A DNA stretch of 64,000 nucleotides from Micromonospora echinofusca (GTDB lineage Bacteria > Actinomycetota > Actinomycetes > Mycobacteriales > Micromonosporaceae), in contig NZ_LT607733.1 in assembly GCF_900091445.1 (NCBI RefSeq), positions 1,133,501 to 1,197,500 of the forward strand, read 5' to 3'. Position 1 is the stretch's first letter. Every line of letters begins with the position of its first letter. Position numbers and translations under genes: made by a program. This document shows, piece after piece, positions 35,011-45,100 of the stretch. The notes under the pieces were generated by a model. That model had not been told where the DNA came from. It searched no databases and saw only the letters and a program-made list of their open reading frames with translations.

Positions 35011-36473
35011 CGCGGACGACCGTGCCCCCGGTGGCCTGCGTCGGCGAGCCCCGGCTCACCGCCGGCTTCGCCGAGTACGGCCGGCTCGACCTGCCCGCCC
35101 ACGAGGAGGTGCACGGGCCGGTCGGGCCGATGGAACCGGCCACCCTGCTCCGGCTCGCCGAGGGCGTCCAGCTCAAGGGCAAGGGGGGCGCGGGCTTTCC
35201 GTTCGCGAGGAAGCTCCGCGCGGTGCTGGAGTCCTGCGAACGGCGGGACCTTCCGGCGGTGGTGGTGGTCAACGCCACCGAGGGCGAGCCGGCGAGCTGG
35301 AAGGACAAGGTGCTGCTCACCCGGGCCCCGCACCTGATCCTCGACGGCGCCGCGCTGGCCGCGTACGCGCTGGACGCCGACGAGATCGTCGTGGGGGTGG
35401 CCGACGACGGGGTGGGCCGCGCCTCCCTGACCGAGGCGCTGGAGGAACGCCGGATGCCGGTGCCCACCAGCATCGTCACCGTGCCGCACCGGTTCATCTC
35501 CGGCGAGGGCGGCGCCCTGGTCAACGGCATCAACGGCCTGCCGCATATCCCGCCGGGCACCAAGCGGCGCTCCAGCGACTCCGGCGTCGGCGGCCTGCCC
35601 ACCCTGCTCTCCAACGCCGAGACGTACGCCCAGCTCGCGGTCGCCGCCCGCCTCGGCCCGTACGAGTACGCGGCGCTCGGCACCGACGACGAGCCCGGCA
35701 CCGTGCTGCTCACCGTCACCGGCGCGGCGGGCCGCCCGGCGGTGGTGGAGTGCGCGGCCGGCACCGCGCTGCGGGAGATCCTCGACCTGTGCGAGGTGCC
35801 GGACGGCCCGGGCGTCCTGACGGGCGGCTACCACGGCAGGTGGATCACCCGGGAGGCCGCCGACCGGGCGGAGATCTCCCGCAAGGGGCTGGCCGCCGTG
35901 GGCGGCACCCTCGGCGCGGGCATCGTCGTCCCGCTCGGCGCGGACACCTGCCCGCTCGGCGAGGCCGCCCAGGTGGTGCGCTACCTGGCCGGCGAGTCCG
36001 CGGGGCAGTGCGGCCCGTGCCGGATGGGCCTGCCCGACCTGGCCCGCGCCGTCGACCTGGCGGTCGCCGGCAGCGCCCCGGTGGAGGTGGTCCGCGCCGC
36101 CGCCGGAGACGTGAAGGGTCGCGGGGCGTGCAGCCACCCCGACGGTACGGCCCGCTTCGCGCTCTCCGCGATGGAGGTGTTCGCCGAGGACCTGCGGCTG
36201 CACACGACCGGCGAGGGCTGCGGCCGGCGGGTCCGGGCGGTGATGGGGCTGCCCGGTGCGCCCGACGCGGATCCGCAGCGGCTCACCCTCGACTGGTCCC
36301 GCTGCGACGGGCACGGGCTGTGCGCGCACGTCGTGCCGGACTTCATCCGGCTCGACGGCAACGGCTACCCCGCCTTCCCGCCCACTCCCGTGCCGACGTG
36401 GCTGCGCGACGGCGCGCGCAAGGCGGTCAAGGTCTGCCCCGAACTCGCGCTGCGCCTCACCCCCGCCCCCTGA
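35007..36473 (+). CDS. NuoF-like flavoprotein with C-terminal 3Fe-4S ferredoxin domain
   Basis: 488 residues. The NuoF-like core has LKGKGGAGFPFARKL (flavin/NADH site), NATEGEPASWKDK and the iron-sulfur site around GQCGPCRMG..GACSHPDG. The last 70 residues are a ferredoxin with CDGHGLC and KVCPE, three Cys and so probably 3Fe-4S. True complex I NuoF has no such tail; this belongs to the stand-alone family paired with a cytochrome-like membrane protein in actinobacteria. It probably moves electrons between NADH and its membrane partner. GTG start overlaps the upstream stop. Confidence 0.88.
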   Translation: MTRTTVPPVACVGEPRLTAGFAEYGRLDLPAHEEVHGPVGPMEPATLLRLAEGVQLKGKGGAGFPFARKLRAVLESCERRDLPAVVVVNATEGEPASWKDKVLLTRAPHLILDGAALAAYALDADEIVVGVADDGVGRASLTEALEERRMPVPTSIVTVPHRFISGEGGALVNGINGLPHIPPGTKRRSSDSGVGGLPTLLSNAETYAQLAVAARLGPYEYAALGTDDEPGTVLLTVTGAAGRPAVVECAAGTALREILDLCEVPDGPGVLTGGYHGRWITREAADRAEISRKGLAAVGGTLGAGIVVPLGADTCPLGEAAQVVRYLAGESAGQCGPCRMGLPDLARAVDLAVAGSAPVEVVRAAAGDVKGRGACSHPDGTARFALSAMEVFAEDLRLHTTGEGCGRRVRAVMGLPGAPDADPQRLTLDWSRCDGHGLCAHVVPDFIRLDGNGYPAFPPTPVPTWLRDGARKAVKVCPELALRLTPAP

Positions 36474-36492
36474 GCGGGGGCGGGGGTGAGGC
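36454..36492. terminator. Strong hairpin overlapping the NuoF-like stop codon
   Basis: A perfect 17-bp stem (CCTCACCCCCGCCCCC core and complement) has TGAGC as loop; the stop codon TGA is in the loop, so the last codons form one arm. Placed between convergent genes, it can serve both. Confidence 0.88.
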
Positions 36493-36498
36493 GGCGGG

Positions 36499-37782
36499 TC
36501 AGCGGGGGGTCAGGCGGTCGGTGCCCAGGCGGGCCTGGAGGACCTCGGGCACCAGCACCGAGCCGTCGGGCTGCTGGAACTGCTCCAGGATGGCGGGGAA
36601 GAGGCGGCTGGTGGCCAGCGCCGACCCGTTGAGGGTGTGCACGAACCGGGTCTGCTTGCCGCCCGGCTCGCGGTAGCGGATGGCCGCCCGGCGCGCCTGG
36701 TAGTCGCCGGCCCAGGAGACCGACGACACCTCCTTGTACTTGCCGGTGCTCGGCATCCACACCTCGATGTCGAGGGTCTTCTTCATCGAGGCGCTGGCGT
36801 CGCCGGCCGACAGCAGGGTGCGCTGGTAGTGCAGCCCCAGCTTCTCGACCAGGCTCTCCGCGTGCAGCAGCATCTTCTCCAGCGCGGCGTCGGCCTGCTC
36901 CGGCAGGCAGAACTGGAAGATCTCCACCTTGTTGAACTGGTGGCCCCGGACGGTGCCCCGCTCGTCGGAGTGCGAGCCGGCCGCCTCACGCCGGTAGCAC
37001 GGGGTGTACGCGAACGCCTTCAGCGGCAGCTTCGCCGTCTCCAGGATCTCGTCCTGGTAGGCCCCGAGGATCGCCGTCTCCGAGGTGGGCAGCAGGAACT
37101 GCCCGCGCGGGGCGGACTCCCGGTCCAGGTGGTAGACGTCGTCGTAGAACTTGGGGAACTGCCCGGCGGCGAACCCGGCGGTGTCCAGCAGCAGGTGCGG
37201 CGGGAGCAGGAACTCGTAGCCGGCCCGGATGTGCTCGTCGACGAAGAAGTTCAGCAGCGCCCACTCCAGCCGGGCGCCCATGCCGGTGTACATCCAGAAG
37301 CCGGAGCCGCCGAGCTTGACCCCGCGCTCGTGGTCGACCAGGCCCAGCATCCGGCTCAGCTCGACGTGGTCGCGGATCTTCTCGATCGCCGGCGGCTCGC
37401 CGAAGGTCCGGACGACCCGGTTGGCCTCCTTGCCGCCGGGCACCACGTCGTCAGCCGGCAGGTTGGGCAGCTCGCTCATCACGGTGCGCAGCCGCGCCTG
37501 CACCTCGTCCAGCTCGGACTCCAGTTCGGCGAGCTGCTTGCGGCCCGCCTCCGGCGCGGAGACCTCCGGCTCGGTGCCGGCGCGCTTCGCCGCCGCGTAG
37601 GCGCGCGCCTCGGCCTTGCGGCGCTGCCGCTCGCCGTCGATCCCACTGATCAGGGCGCGGCGTTCCTGGTCGAGCCGCTGGATCTCGTCCAGGGCGCGGT
37701 TGACCTCGGCGGGATCCAGTCGCTTCGCCAGCGCGGTCGCCACCGCCTCGCGATCCTTCCGGATCAACTCCATGTCGAGCAT
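36499..37782 (-). CDS. serS: Seryl-tRNA synthetase
   Basis: 427 residues. An N-terminal coiled-coil arm (about 30-105) binds the tRNA. Class II motif 2 is YTPCYRREAAGSHSDERGTV and motif 3 is NGSALATSRLFPAILEQF. It loads serine on tRNA(Ser) in the cytoplasm. The start MLDMELIRKDREAVATAL differs from the usual actinobacterial SerS opening I know (MIDLRxLREDP), so it may be a second copy or an acquired variant. It stands alone. Confidence 0.95.
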   Translation of the reverse strand: MLDMELIRKDREAVATALAKRLDPAEVNRALDEIQRLDQERRALISGIDGERQRRKAEARAYAAAKRAGTEPEVSAPEAGRKQLAELESELDEVQARLRTVMSELPNLPADDVVPGGKEANRVVRTFGEPPAIEKIRDHVELSRMLGLVDHERGVKLGGSGFWMYTGMGARLEWALLNFFVDEHIRAGYEFLLPPHLLLDTAGFAAGQFPKFYDDVYHLDRESAPRGQFLLPTSETAILGAYQDEILETAKLPLKAFAYTPCYRREAAGSHSDERGTVRGHQFNKVEIFQFCLPEQADAALEKMLLHAESLVEKLGLHYQRTLLSAGDASASMKKTLDIEVWMPSTGKYKEVSSVSWAGDYQARRAAIRYREPGGKQTRFVHTLNGSALATSRLFPAILEQFQQPDGSVLVPEVLQARLGTDRLTPR

Positions 37783-37888
37783 GCTGCTCCGTACGCTCCG
37801 TCCGGACGTCGGGTGGACCCACCGATGCTACCGTCGCGGCCCGGCCGCGCCCCGGCCCGGTCTCCACGACCCGCGCCGGACGCGGCGG

Positions 37889-38974
37889 TCAGAGCCGGAT
37901 GGGCATCAGGATGGAGAACACGTCGACGTCGTCGGGCCGGCGTACGGCCAGCGGGGCGATCGGGCCGTCCAGTTCCAGCAGCAGTTGGCCCCGGCCGGCC
38001 GCGTCGAGCGCCTGGAGCAGGTAGCCGCCGTTGACCCCGACCCGCAACGCGTCCCCGGTCAGCTCGTCCGCGCCGAGCAGCCGCACCCCGCCCCGGCCGT
38101 CCGGGCCGAGCACGGTCACCGCGAGCGGGACGCCGTCGTGCCGGCGGGTGACGACGGGGGCGTCGGCGCTGGTCAGGGCCGCCCGCAGGGCGTCGGCGTC
38201 GATCGTCAGCCGGTGCGCCGGCCCGCCGTCGGCCGCCGGGCGGAGCAGGCGGCGGTGGTCCGGGAAGTCGTACGGCAGGGCGGCGGCGTCCACGGCGCGG
38301 CCGGCGACGGTGACCGAGACCGTGTCGCCGGCCACCGTCAGCACCGCCTCGGCGGCGACATCTTCGGCGGCGGCGTCGAGCAGGGCCCGCGCCTCGTCGA
38401 CGAAGGCGACCGGGGCGAGCACCCGCACCGCCGGCCCGTCGACCCGGGCGCCCGCCCGCGTTACCGCCAGCCGGTGCCGGTCGGTCGCCACCAGCCGTAG
38501 GCCGTCGGCGTCGGACTCGATCAGCACGCCGCAGAGCATCGGCAGCTCGGGATCGGCGCCGACGGCGAAGCGGACCGCGTCCACGGCGGCGGCCAGGTCG
38601 ACGCGGGACAGCACGAGGCTGGTGGCCGTCGGGCGCTCCCCGGCGTCGATCAGCGTACGGATCCGGGACAGCTCGCGGCGGGCGTCGGCGAGGCCGTCCT
38701 CCAGCCGGCGCAGGTGCGCGTCGAGCAGGCGGTGGACCTGCGCCGGTTCGACCCGCAGCGCAGCGGCGATCTCGGCCACCGGCATGCCGACCCGGCGCAG
38801 CCCGGCCACCAGGCGGGCCGGCGCCACCTGGTCGCCCGTGTACCAGCGGTAGCCGGTCACCGGGTCGACCAGGGCCGGGGCCAGCACCCCGGCCGAGTCG
38901 TAGAACCGCAGGGCGCTCACGGTCAGCCCGCTGGCGCGGGCCAGCTCACCGATGCTGCGCAGGTCGCTCTCCAC
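37889..38974 (-). CDS. MerR-type regulator fused to a DNA polymerase III beta-clamp-like domain
   Basis: 361 residues. The N-terminal MerR helix-turn-helix is clear (RSIGELARASGLTVSALRFYDSAGVLAP and YRWYTGDQVAPARLV), followed by a coiled coil (DAHLRRLEDGLADARRELSRI). From about residue 115 the sequence resembles DnaN: LVATDRHRLAVTRAGA, then DALRVGVNGGYLLQALDA, and the C-terminal DVDVFSILMPIRL, close to the sliding-clamp ending (LLMPVRL). Actinobacterial members are known by sequence only. The clamp-like part may sense DNA or replace the usual ligand domain. It is not expected to replace the replicative clamp. Confidence 0.85.
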   Translation of the reverse strand: MESDLRSIGELARASGLTVSALRFYDSAGVLAPALVDPVTGYRWYTGDQVAPARLVAGLRRVGMPVAEIAAALRVEPAQVHRLLDAHLRRLEDGLADARRELSRIRTLIDAGERPTATSLVLSRVDLAAAVDAVRFAVGADPELPMLCGVLIESDADGLRLVATDRHRLAVTRAGARVDGPAVRVLAPVAFVDEARALLDAAAEDVAAEAVLTVAGDTVSVTVAGRAVDAAALPYDFPDHRRLLRPAADGGPAHRLTIDADALRAALTSADAPVVTRRHDGVPLAVTVLGPDGRGGVRLLGADELTGDALRVGVNGGYLLQALDAAGRGQLLLELDGPIAPLAVRRPDDVDVFSILMPIRL

Positions 38975-39043
38975 GCCGCTGATCCTGCCGCCTCGACCTG
39001 GTCGAGGGTCAACCCGCCGCCCCCGGCTCCCGCCCGCCCCGAG

Positions 39044-39072
39044 GGTCCGGCTCCCGTCCGGTCCGGCTCCCG
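39044..39072. repeat. Short direct repeat in a GC-rich gap
   Basis: GGTCCGGCTCCCG occurs at 39044-39056 and 39060-39072, followed by further degenerate CCGGTCC copies up to about 39090. The 127-bp gap otherwise holds nothing. Confidence 0.5.
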
Positions 39073-39101
39073 GACCCGTCCGGTCCGGGGTTCCGCACCT
39101 G

Positions 39102-40283
39102 TCAGCCCGGGGTGTCCAGCACCCGGAAGGTCATGCCCGCGCGTACCAGGCGGTCCAGCAGCGCGTCGCCCATCGCGGTCACCGGGGTGACCTGGCCCGC
39201 CGTGGCGGGCAGGTCGTCGCCGGCCAGGCAGAGCGCCGACTCGGCGAGCATCTTCGCCGTCTCGTCGTAGCCGGGGTCGCCGCCGGCCACCTCGGTCAGC
39301 ACCCGCCGCCCGCCGCCCGTGCCGGCGAACCGGACCCGGAACCAGGACTTCGCCCGCTGCTGCGGCGTCGGCCCCTGCCCGGAGGCGAGCCGGCCGAGCA
39401 GCCAGCGCCGGGTCGGCGGCAGCTTCACCAGGGCCACCAGGCCGCCCAGCCCGACCCCGCCGGCCAGCACCGTGGGCAGCCGCTTCACCGCCGCGAAGTG
39501 CCGGTAGCGGAAGTCGGGCCCGTACTCCGGGCGGGCGGCGGCGGAGCGGCGGACCACCTGCGGGTCGATGGTCGGCAGCGGCACCGTCCACATGCCCAGC
39601 TCCTTCGAACGGGCGAGGCGGCCGGGCACCGCGCGTACCCGCCGGCCGGTCGGTCGCGGCTCGACCTGCCGCCGCTCGCGGGCCGCCCGGGACGCCTCGG
39701 CGGTACGGGAGAAGGCGGTGAGCGCCGAGTGGTAGGTGCCGGCGGAGAACCGCCCGCCCGCCCGGACGAAGCCGTCGATGGTGATCGGCACGTCGTCCGG
39801 CAGGTGCTTGAGCGTGAACCAGACGCCCAGGTCGTGCGGGATCGAGTCGAACCCGCAGGCGTGCACCAGCCGCGCCCCGGTGCGCTCGGCCTCGGCGTGG
39901 TGGCGCACGTACATCAGGTCGACGAACTCGGGCTCGCCGGTGATGTCGAGGTAGTCGGTGCCGGCGCGGGCACAGGCGGCGACCAGCGGCTCCCCGTGGT
40001 GCACGTACGGGCCGACGGTGGTGGCCACCACCCGGGCGCTCTCGGCCACCGCCCGCAGCGACTCCGCGTCGGTGACGTCGGCGGTGAGCAGGGGCAGCCC
40101 GGACAGCTCCGGGTCGATCGCGACCAGCCGGTCCCGTACGGCGGCCAGCCTGTCCGGGTTGCGTCCCGCGAGCGCCCAGCGCAGCCCCGGCGGGGCGTTG
40201 CGGGCCAGGTACTCGGCGGTCAATCCGCCGGTGAAGCCGGTCGCCCCGAACAGGACGACGTCGTACGTCCGCTGCTCACCCAT
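39102..40283 (-). CDS. Saccharopine dehydrogenase-like / trans-acting enoyl reductase family protein
   Basis: 393 residues. The Rossmann fold is at the N-terminus (YDVVLFGATGFTGGLTAEYLA), then ALAGRNPDRLAAVRDRL and VVATTVGPYVHHGEPLVAACARAGTDYLDITGE, all typical of this family (Rv2449c/Rv2953-like). The C-terminal half carries a hydrophobic patch (LAGGVGLGGLVALVKL) that may bind membrane or lipid. Members reduce lipid precursors in mycobacteria; the substrate here is unknown. ATG start; the gap to the alcohol dehydrogenase gene is only 43 bases. Confidence 0.9.
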   Translation of the reverse strand: MGEQRTYDVVLFGATGFTGGLTAEYLARNAPPGLRWALAGRNPDRLAAVRDRLVAIDPELSGLPLLTADVTDAESLRAVAESARVVATTVGPYVHHGEPLVAACARAGTDYLDITGEPEFVDLMYVRHHAEAERTGARLVHACGFDSIPHDLGVWFTLKHLPDDVPITIDGFVRAGGRFSAGTYHSALTAFSRTAEASRAARERRQVEPRPTGRRVRAVPGRLARSKELGMWTVPLPTIDPQVVRRSAAARPEYGPDFRYRHFAAVKRLPTVLAGGVGLGGLVALVKLPPTRRWLLGRLASGQGPTPQQRAKSWFRVRFAGTGGGRRVLTEVAGGDPGYDETAKMLAESALCLAGDDLPATAGQVTPVTAMGDALLDRLVRAGMTFRVLDTPG

Positions 40284-40326
40284 CCGCCGAGTCTGTCACC
40301 CGGCGCGGCCGGTCGCAGCGGTCCGC

Positions 40327-41505
40327 TCAGCCGGCCGACGGCGGGAGGTCGGGGTCGAACACGGCGCGCACGCAGCCGTCGGTCCGGTCCCGGAACAGCG
40401 CGTACCCCTGCGCGCCCCGCTCCAGGGGCAGCCGGTGGGTGGCCAGATGCTCGGTACGCAGCTCGTCGCGGGCCATCCGCTCCAGCAGCATCGGGATGTA
40501 GCGCTGCCCGTGCTGCCGCGCGCCCCGCACCGTCAGCCCCTTGCTCGTCACGGCCCCGAGCGGAAAGGCGTCGACGAAGCCGGTGAACTCGCCCAGCAGG
40601 AAGACCGAGCCGCCCTTGCGGCAGGCGTGCACCGCCTCGCGGACCGCGGCCGGTCGCTCGGCGCCGCCGGCGAACCGGTCGGCCAGCGACCGGAGGCCGT
40701 GCCCGTTCCACGTCGCCCCGACCGCCTCGACGCACACGTCCGGGCCCCGCCCGCCGGTGCGCTCGCGCAGCTCGGCGGTGACGTCGGCGCGACGGGGGTC
40801 GATCGTCTCCGCGCCCGCGTGCCGCTCGGCCATGCGCAGCCGCCCCTCCTCGGAATCGACGACGACGACCCGTTCCGCGCCGAGCAGCCGCGCGGCCCGC
40901 GCCGCGAGCTGCCCGACGGCGCCCGCACCCCAGACCGCCACCACGTCGCCGGGGCGCACCTGACCCAGCTCCGCGCCCATCCAGCCGGCCGGCGCGGCGT
41001 CGGAGGCGAACAGGGCGCGGTCGTCGGCGACCGCCTCCGGCACGGTGAACGCGCCGACGTCCGCGTACGGCACCCGGACGTACTCGGCGTGGCTGCCGGC
41101 GAAGCCGCCCATCGCCCGGGGCTGACCGAACGCGCCCCCGGTGGGGTGACCCCAGGCCGCCTCGGCGACGGCCGGGTCGGCGCTGCCGTTGTCGCAGCAG
41201 GACGGCAGGTCGCGCCGGCAGTACCAGCAGCCGCCGCAGGCCACCGACGAGCAGACCACCACCCGGTCGCCGACCCGGTGCCGGCGTACCTGCGGCCCGA
41301 CCTCGACCACCTCGCCGAGGAACTCGTGGCCGAGCACGTCGCCGACGGCGAGGAAGGGCACCCGCCCGGCCAGCAGTGGCAGGTCACCGCCGCAGGTGGC
41401 GCTCCGCCGGACCCGCACGATGACGTCGTGGCCGTTGCGCAGCTCCGGGTCGGGCACCTGCCGTACCGCCAGCTCGCCCGCGCCCACCCAGCACAGCGCC
41501 CTCAT
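40327..41505 (-). CDS. Zinc-dependent alcohol dehydrogenase-like protein
   Basis: 392 residues. Catalytic zinc ligands are in TCGGD and GHEFLGEV; the structural zinc site is CGGCWYCRRDLPSCC. The Rossmann motif is VAVWGAGAVGQLAARAA. The long form with GPDVCVEAVGATWNGHG is that of formaldehyde- and glutathione-independent dehydrogenases. The ATG overlaps the preceding small gene's stop (ATGA), so they are coupled. Substrate is probably an aldehyde or alcohol. Confidence 0.93.
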   Translation of the reverse strand: MRALCWVGAGELAVRQVPDPELRNGHDVIVRVRRSATCGGDLPLLAGRVPFLAVGDVLGHEFLGEVVEVGPQVRRHRVGDRVVVCSSVACGGCWYCRRDLPSCCDNGSADPAVAEAAWGHPTGGAFGQPRAMGGFAGSHAEYVRVPYADVGAFTVPEAVADDRALFASDAAPAGWMGAELGQVRPGDVVAVWGAGAVGQLAARAARLLGAERVVVVDSEEGRLRMAERHAGAETIDPRRADVTAELRERTGGRGPDVCVEAVGATWNGHGLRSLADRFAGGAERPAAVREAVHACRKGGSVFLLGEFTGFVDAFPLGAVTSKGLTVRGARQHGQRYIPMLLERMARDELRTEHLATHRLPLERGAQGYALFRDRTDGCVRAVFDPDLPPSAG

Positions 41506-41939
41506 CGCGGCGGCCCCGCCGGGCGGTCGGCCGGCCGACGGTCCGCGCGCAGCACCTCGCCGGTCTCCGCGAGCTGCTTGACCTCCCACAACGCCCGGCG
41601 CACCAGCAGGCCGGGGTCGTCGCCGACCAGGTGGGCGGCGAGGCCGGCGGGGGCCGCACCCGGCACCGGCCGGGCGGCCAGCTCCGTGCCCCGGCAGCCG
41701 GGCGCCGGCCGCAGCTCGACCTGAACCGCGGCGCCGAGCCGGCGCAGCGGCTCCGGCCAGCGACCACCGGGCAGCACGTCGCCGGGCGCGCGGTCGACCG
41801 TCACCACCTGCCAGCGCCCGGGCCGCGGATCCGCGCCGGCGGCGCCGGGCCACGCCGACCCCCGTCGTCGTACGGCCAGCGCCCGGCCCGCCGCCGCGAG
41901 GGCGAGCGCCGCCCCGGCCCCTCCCGCGAGGCGTCCCAT
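41502..41939 (-). CDS. Small alcohol-dehydrogenase-coupled protein of unknown function
   Basis: 145 residues. The hydrophobic start (LAGGAGAALALAAAGRALAV) looks like a membrane anchor. The rest (WQVVTVDRAPGDVLPGG, VQVELRPAPGCRGTELAARP and VRRALWEVKQLAETGEVLR) matches a small family that accompanies zinc dehydrogenases in actinobacteria, with an SRPBCC-like feel. Coupled by ATGA. ATG at 41939 chosen; a GTG at 41957 is the alternative. Confidence 0.72.
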   Translation of the reverse strand: MGRLAGGAGAALALAAAGRALAVRRRGSAWPGAAGADPRPGRWQVVTVDRAPGDVLPGGRWPEPLRRLGAAVQVELRPAPGCRGTELAARPVPGAAPAGLAAHLVGDDPGLLVRRALWEVKQLAETGEVLRADRRPADRPAGPPR

Positions 41940-42146
41940 CCGTCCCCGCCCGTCCACCCTGCCCGCCTCCCCGTCGCTCCCCGCGCCGGACGCGCACCCG
42001 TGCGCGCGGCCGGTCGCCCGCGTACGCCCAGCATCGTCCGGGGCGGGGTGAAGCCGGGTCCCCCCGAAGGGGTGAACGGGCCCGCGCCGGGTAACCGCCG
42101 CCCGCGGGACCTGGGGGAGTGGACGCATCGGTGGAGGGCGGGCCGG

Positions 42147-45100
42147 ATGCCGGAGCACGTACGGGACACAGGGGTCGTCGCGGTCGCGGACGGGTCGGCC
42201 GGCGCGCCGCTGCTGGCGTCGCGGCTGTGCCCCGCCCCGCCGCCGGAACCGCTGGTGCTGCGGCCCCGGCTGCTGCGGGCGCTGGACGAGGGGACCGCCG
42301 GGCCGGTCACCCTGGTCCGCGCCCCGGCGGGGTGGGGCAAGACGACGCTGCTCGCCTCCTGGTTCCGGGCGGCCGACGAGGCCGGTGCGCACCGGGGCCG
42401 GGTGGGGGAGGGGCCGGTGACCGCCGCCGCCGAGGGGACCCGGGACGACGGGCCGGCCGGCGCCGCGCCCGGCGACTTCGGGGCGGCGGCGGGCGCACCG
42501 GCGCGACCCGACCGGCCCCGGGCGGCCTGGGTCTCCGTGGAGGTCGGCGACGACGGGAACCGGCTCTGGGCCTACCTCGCGGCGGCACTGCGCGCGGCCA
42601 CCGCGCCCGCCGACGACGCGCCGTACCCGCCCGTGCCCGACCGGCCGCCCCGCCCCGACCAGCTGGAGGTGCTGGCCGCGGCCCTCGCCGCCCGGGAACG
42701 CCCGGTGCTGCTGGTCCTGGACGACCTGCACCGGATCACCGACCCGGCGGCGCTGACGGGCCTGGAGTTCCTGCTCCGCCACGCCGAGCAGCGGCTGCGG
42801 CTGGTGGTCGGCGCCCGCGCCGGGATGCCCCTGGCCGTGCACCGGCTGCGGCTGGCCGGGGAGCTGACCGAGATCGGCCCCGACGAGCTGGCCTTCACCG
42901 GCGACGAGGTCGCCGACCTGCTGACCGCGCACGCCGTGGCGCTGCCGGCGGCCGGGGTGCGCCGGCTGCGGGAGCGCACCGGCGGCTGGCCGGCCGCGCT
43001 CCGCTTCGCCGCGCTGGCGTTGCGCGACCAGCCGGACCCGGCCCGCTGGGCCGAGCAGTTCGGCGGCGACCAGCCGGACGTGGCCGGCTACCTGCGCGAG
43101 GAGGTGCTCGCCGGGCTCGACCCGGACGCACGGGACGTGCTGCGCCGCTCCGCCGTCGCCGACGCCGTCTGCGCCGGCCTGGCCGACGCGCTGACCGGGC
43201 GCACCGACGCCGGGCAGACGCTGGCCGGCCTGGCCGGCGACGGCGGGCTGCTGCGCCGCGACGACAGCCGCCCACCCTGGTACCGCTGCCCGGAGCTCCT
43301 GACCGACCTGCTACACGCCGAGCTGGGCCGGCTGCCCGCCGACGAGCTGCGCGACCTGCACCTGCGCGCCGCCGACTGGTACGCCGACAACGGGCGGCCC
43401 GCCGACGGGCTGCGCCACGCGCTCGCCGGCGGCGACCACGGGCGGGCCGCCGCGCTCTTCGTGTCCCGCTGGCCGGAGCTGATCCCGTACGACCGGGACA
43501 CGCCCGCCGGCCGGGCGCCCGCGCCCCCGCCGCCGGAGGCCGTACGCCGCGATCCGGAACTCGGGCTGGCCTGCGCCGCCGAGCGGGCCCGGGCCGGCGA
43601 CGTCACCGCCGCGACCGGGCACCTGCGCGGCGCGGTCGAGGCCGCCCGGACGCTGCCCGCGCCGCGCCGGGACCGGTTCCGGCGGCTGGTCACCGCACTG
43701 GAACTCACCCTGGCCCGGCTGTCCGGCGACCCCGGAGCGGTACGCGCCGCCGCCGCCCGGCTGCTCGCCACCCGTCCCGCCCCACCGGCGCCGTCGCCCT
43801 CGTCGGCGGTGTCGGCCGCAGCGGTGCCGTCCCCGGTGGCCGGTGGGGTAGCGCGGCAACCGGCGCAGCCGGAGAGCACCGCCGACGGGCTGCTCATCGC
43901 GCCGGTGTCGGGCGAGCCGCGCGGAGCCGCCGCAGAGGACGCCGACGTGCGGGCGGTGGCCGGCACCGCGCTGGGCCTCACCGACCTCGCGGACGGGGAC
44001 CTGCCCGGGGCCGCCATCGCCTTCGCCCGGTCGCTGTCGGCGGCCCGGGAGGCCGGCCGGCCGCGTACGGAGCTGGTCTGCGCCAGCCGGGCGGCCGTGC
44101 TGCACGCAGTCCGGGGCGAGCTGCGGGCCGCCGAGACCCTCGCCCGGGACGCCCTCGCCATGCCGCCCTGCCACGGCTGGTCCTGCCGGGAGGACTGCGC
44201 CCACGCGTACCTGGCCCTGGCCCTGGTCGCGCTGCACCGGGACCAGCCCGAGGAGGCGGAGGCGAACCTGGCGCTGGCCGGGCCGGCCACCGGCGAGCCC
44301 GTGGTGGGGGCGGTGGCTGCGCTGTGCCGGGCGTACCTGCTGCGCGACGCCGGTGACCTGCCCGAGGGGCACCGGGTGCTGGCCGAGGCGCGGGAGCGGC
44401 TGACCGACCGGCCCCGGGCCGGCGAGCTGGCGCACTGGCTGCTGGCCGTGGAGGCGGACCTGCGCGCGGCACGGGGCGACCTGACCGCCGCCCGCGACCT
44501 GCTCACCGACCCGGTACGCGACACCGCCGCCCCACCGTCGCCGGCTGTCGCCCCGTCGCCGACAGCCGCCCCGTGTCTGGCCGTCGCGCTCGCCCGGGTG
44601 GAGTTGCGTGCCGGCGACCCGCGCGCCGCCGGGTACGCGCTGCCCGACTGGGAGTCGCCGGAGGCGGCCGGCTGGCCGCTGCCCGTACGCCTGGACGCCG
44701 CCGTGCTGGACGCGGTGCTGGCCCGGCGCGCGGGCGACGACCGGCGGGCCGGCCGGCTGCTGGAGCGTGCCCTCGACCTGGCCGGGCCGGAGGGCTTCCG
44801 GCGGCCGTTCACCCGCGCCGAGCCCGGGGTCCGTGACCTGCTCGCCGCGCACCTGGACGCCGGTACGGCGCACTGGCCGACCGTCAGCGACCTGGTCCGG
44901 GGTGCCGACGCGCCGCCCGAGCGGGCCCCGGCGGAACGGGGCGCGGCGGCGCTCGACGAGCCGCTGACCGAGCGGGAGCTGACGATCCTGCGCTACCTGC
45001 AGAGCATCCTGTCGAACGTGGAGATCGCGGCCGAGCTGTCCCTGTCGGTCAACACGGTCAAGACCCACGTGCGCAACATCTACCGCAAGCTGGACGCCAC

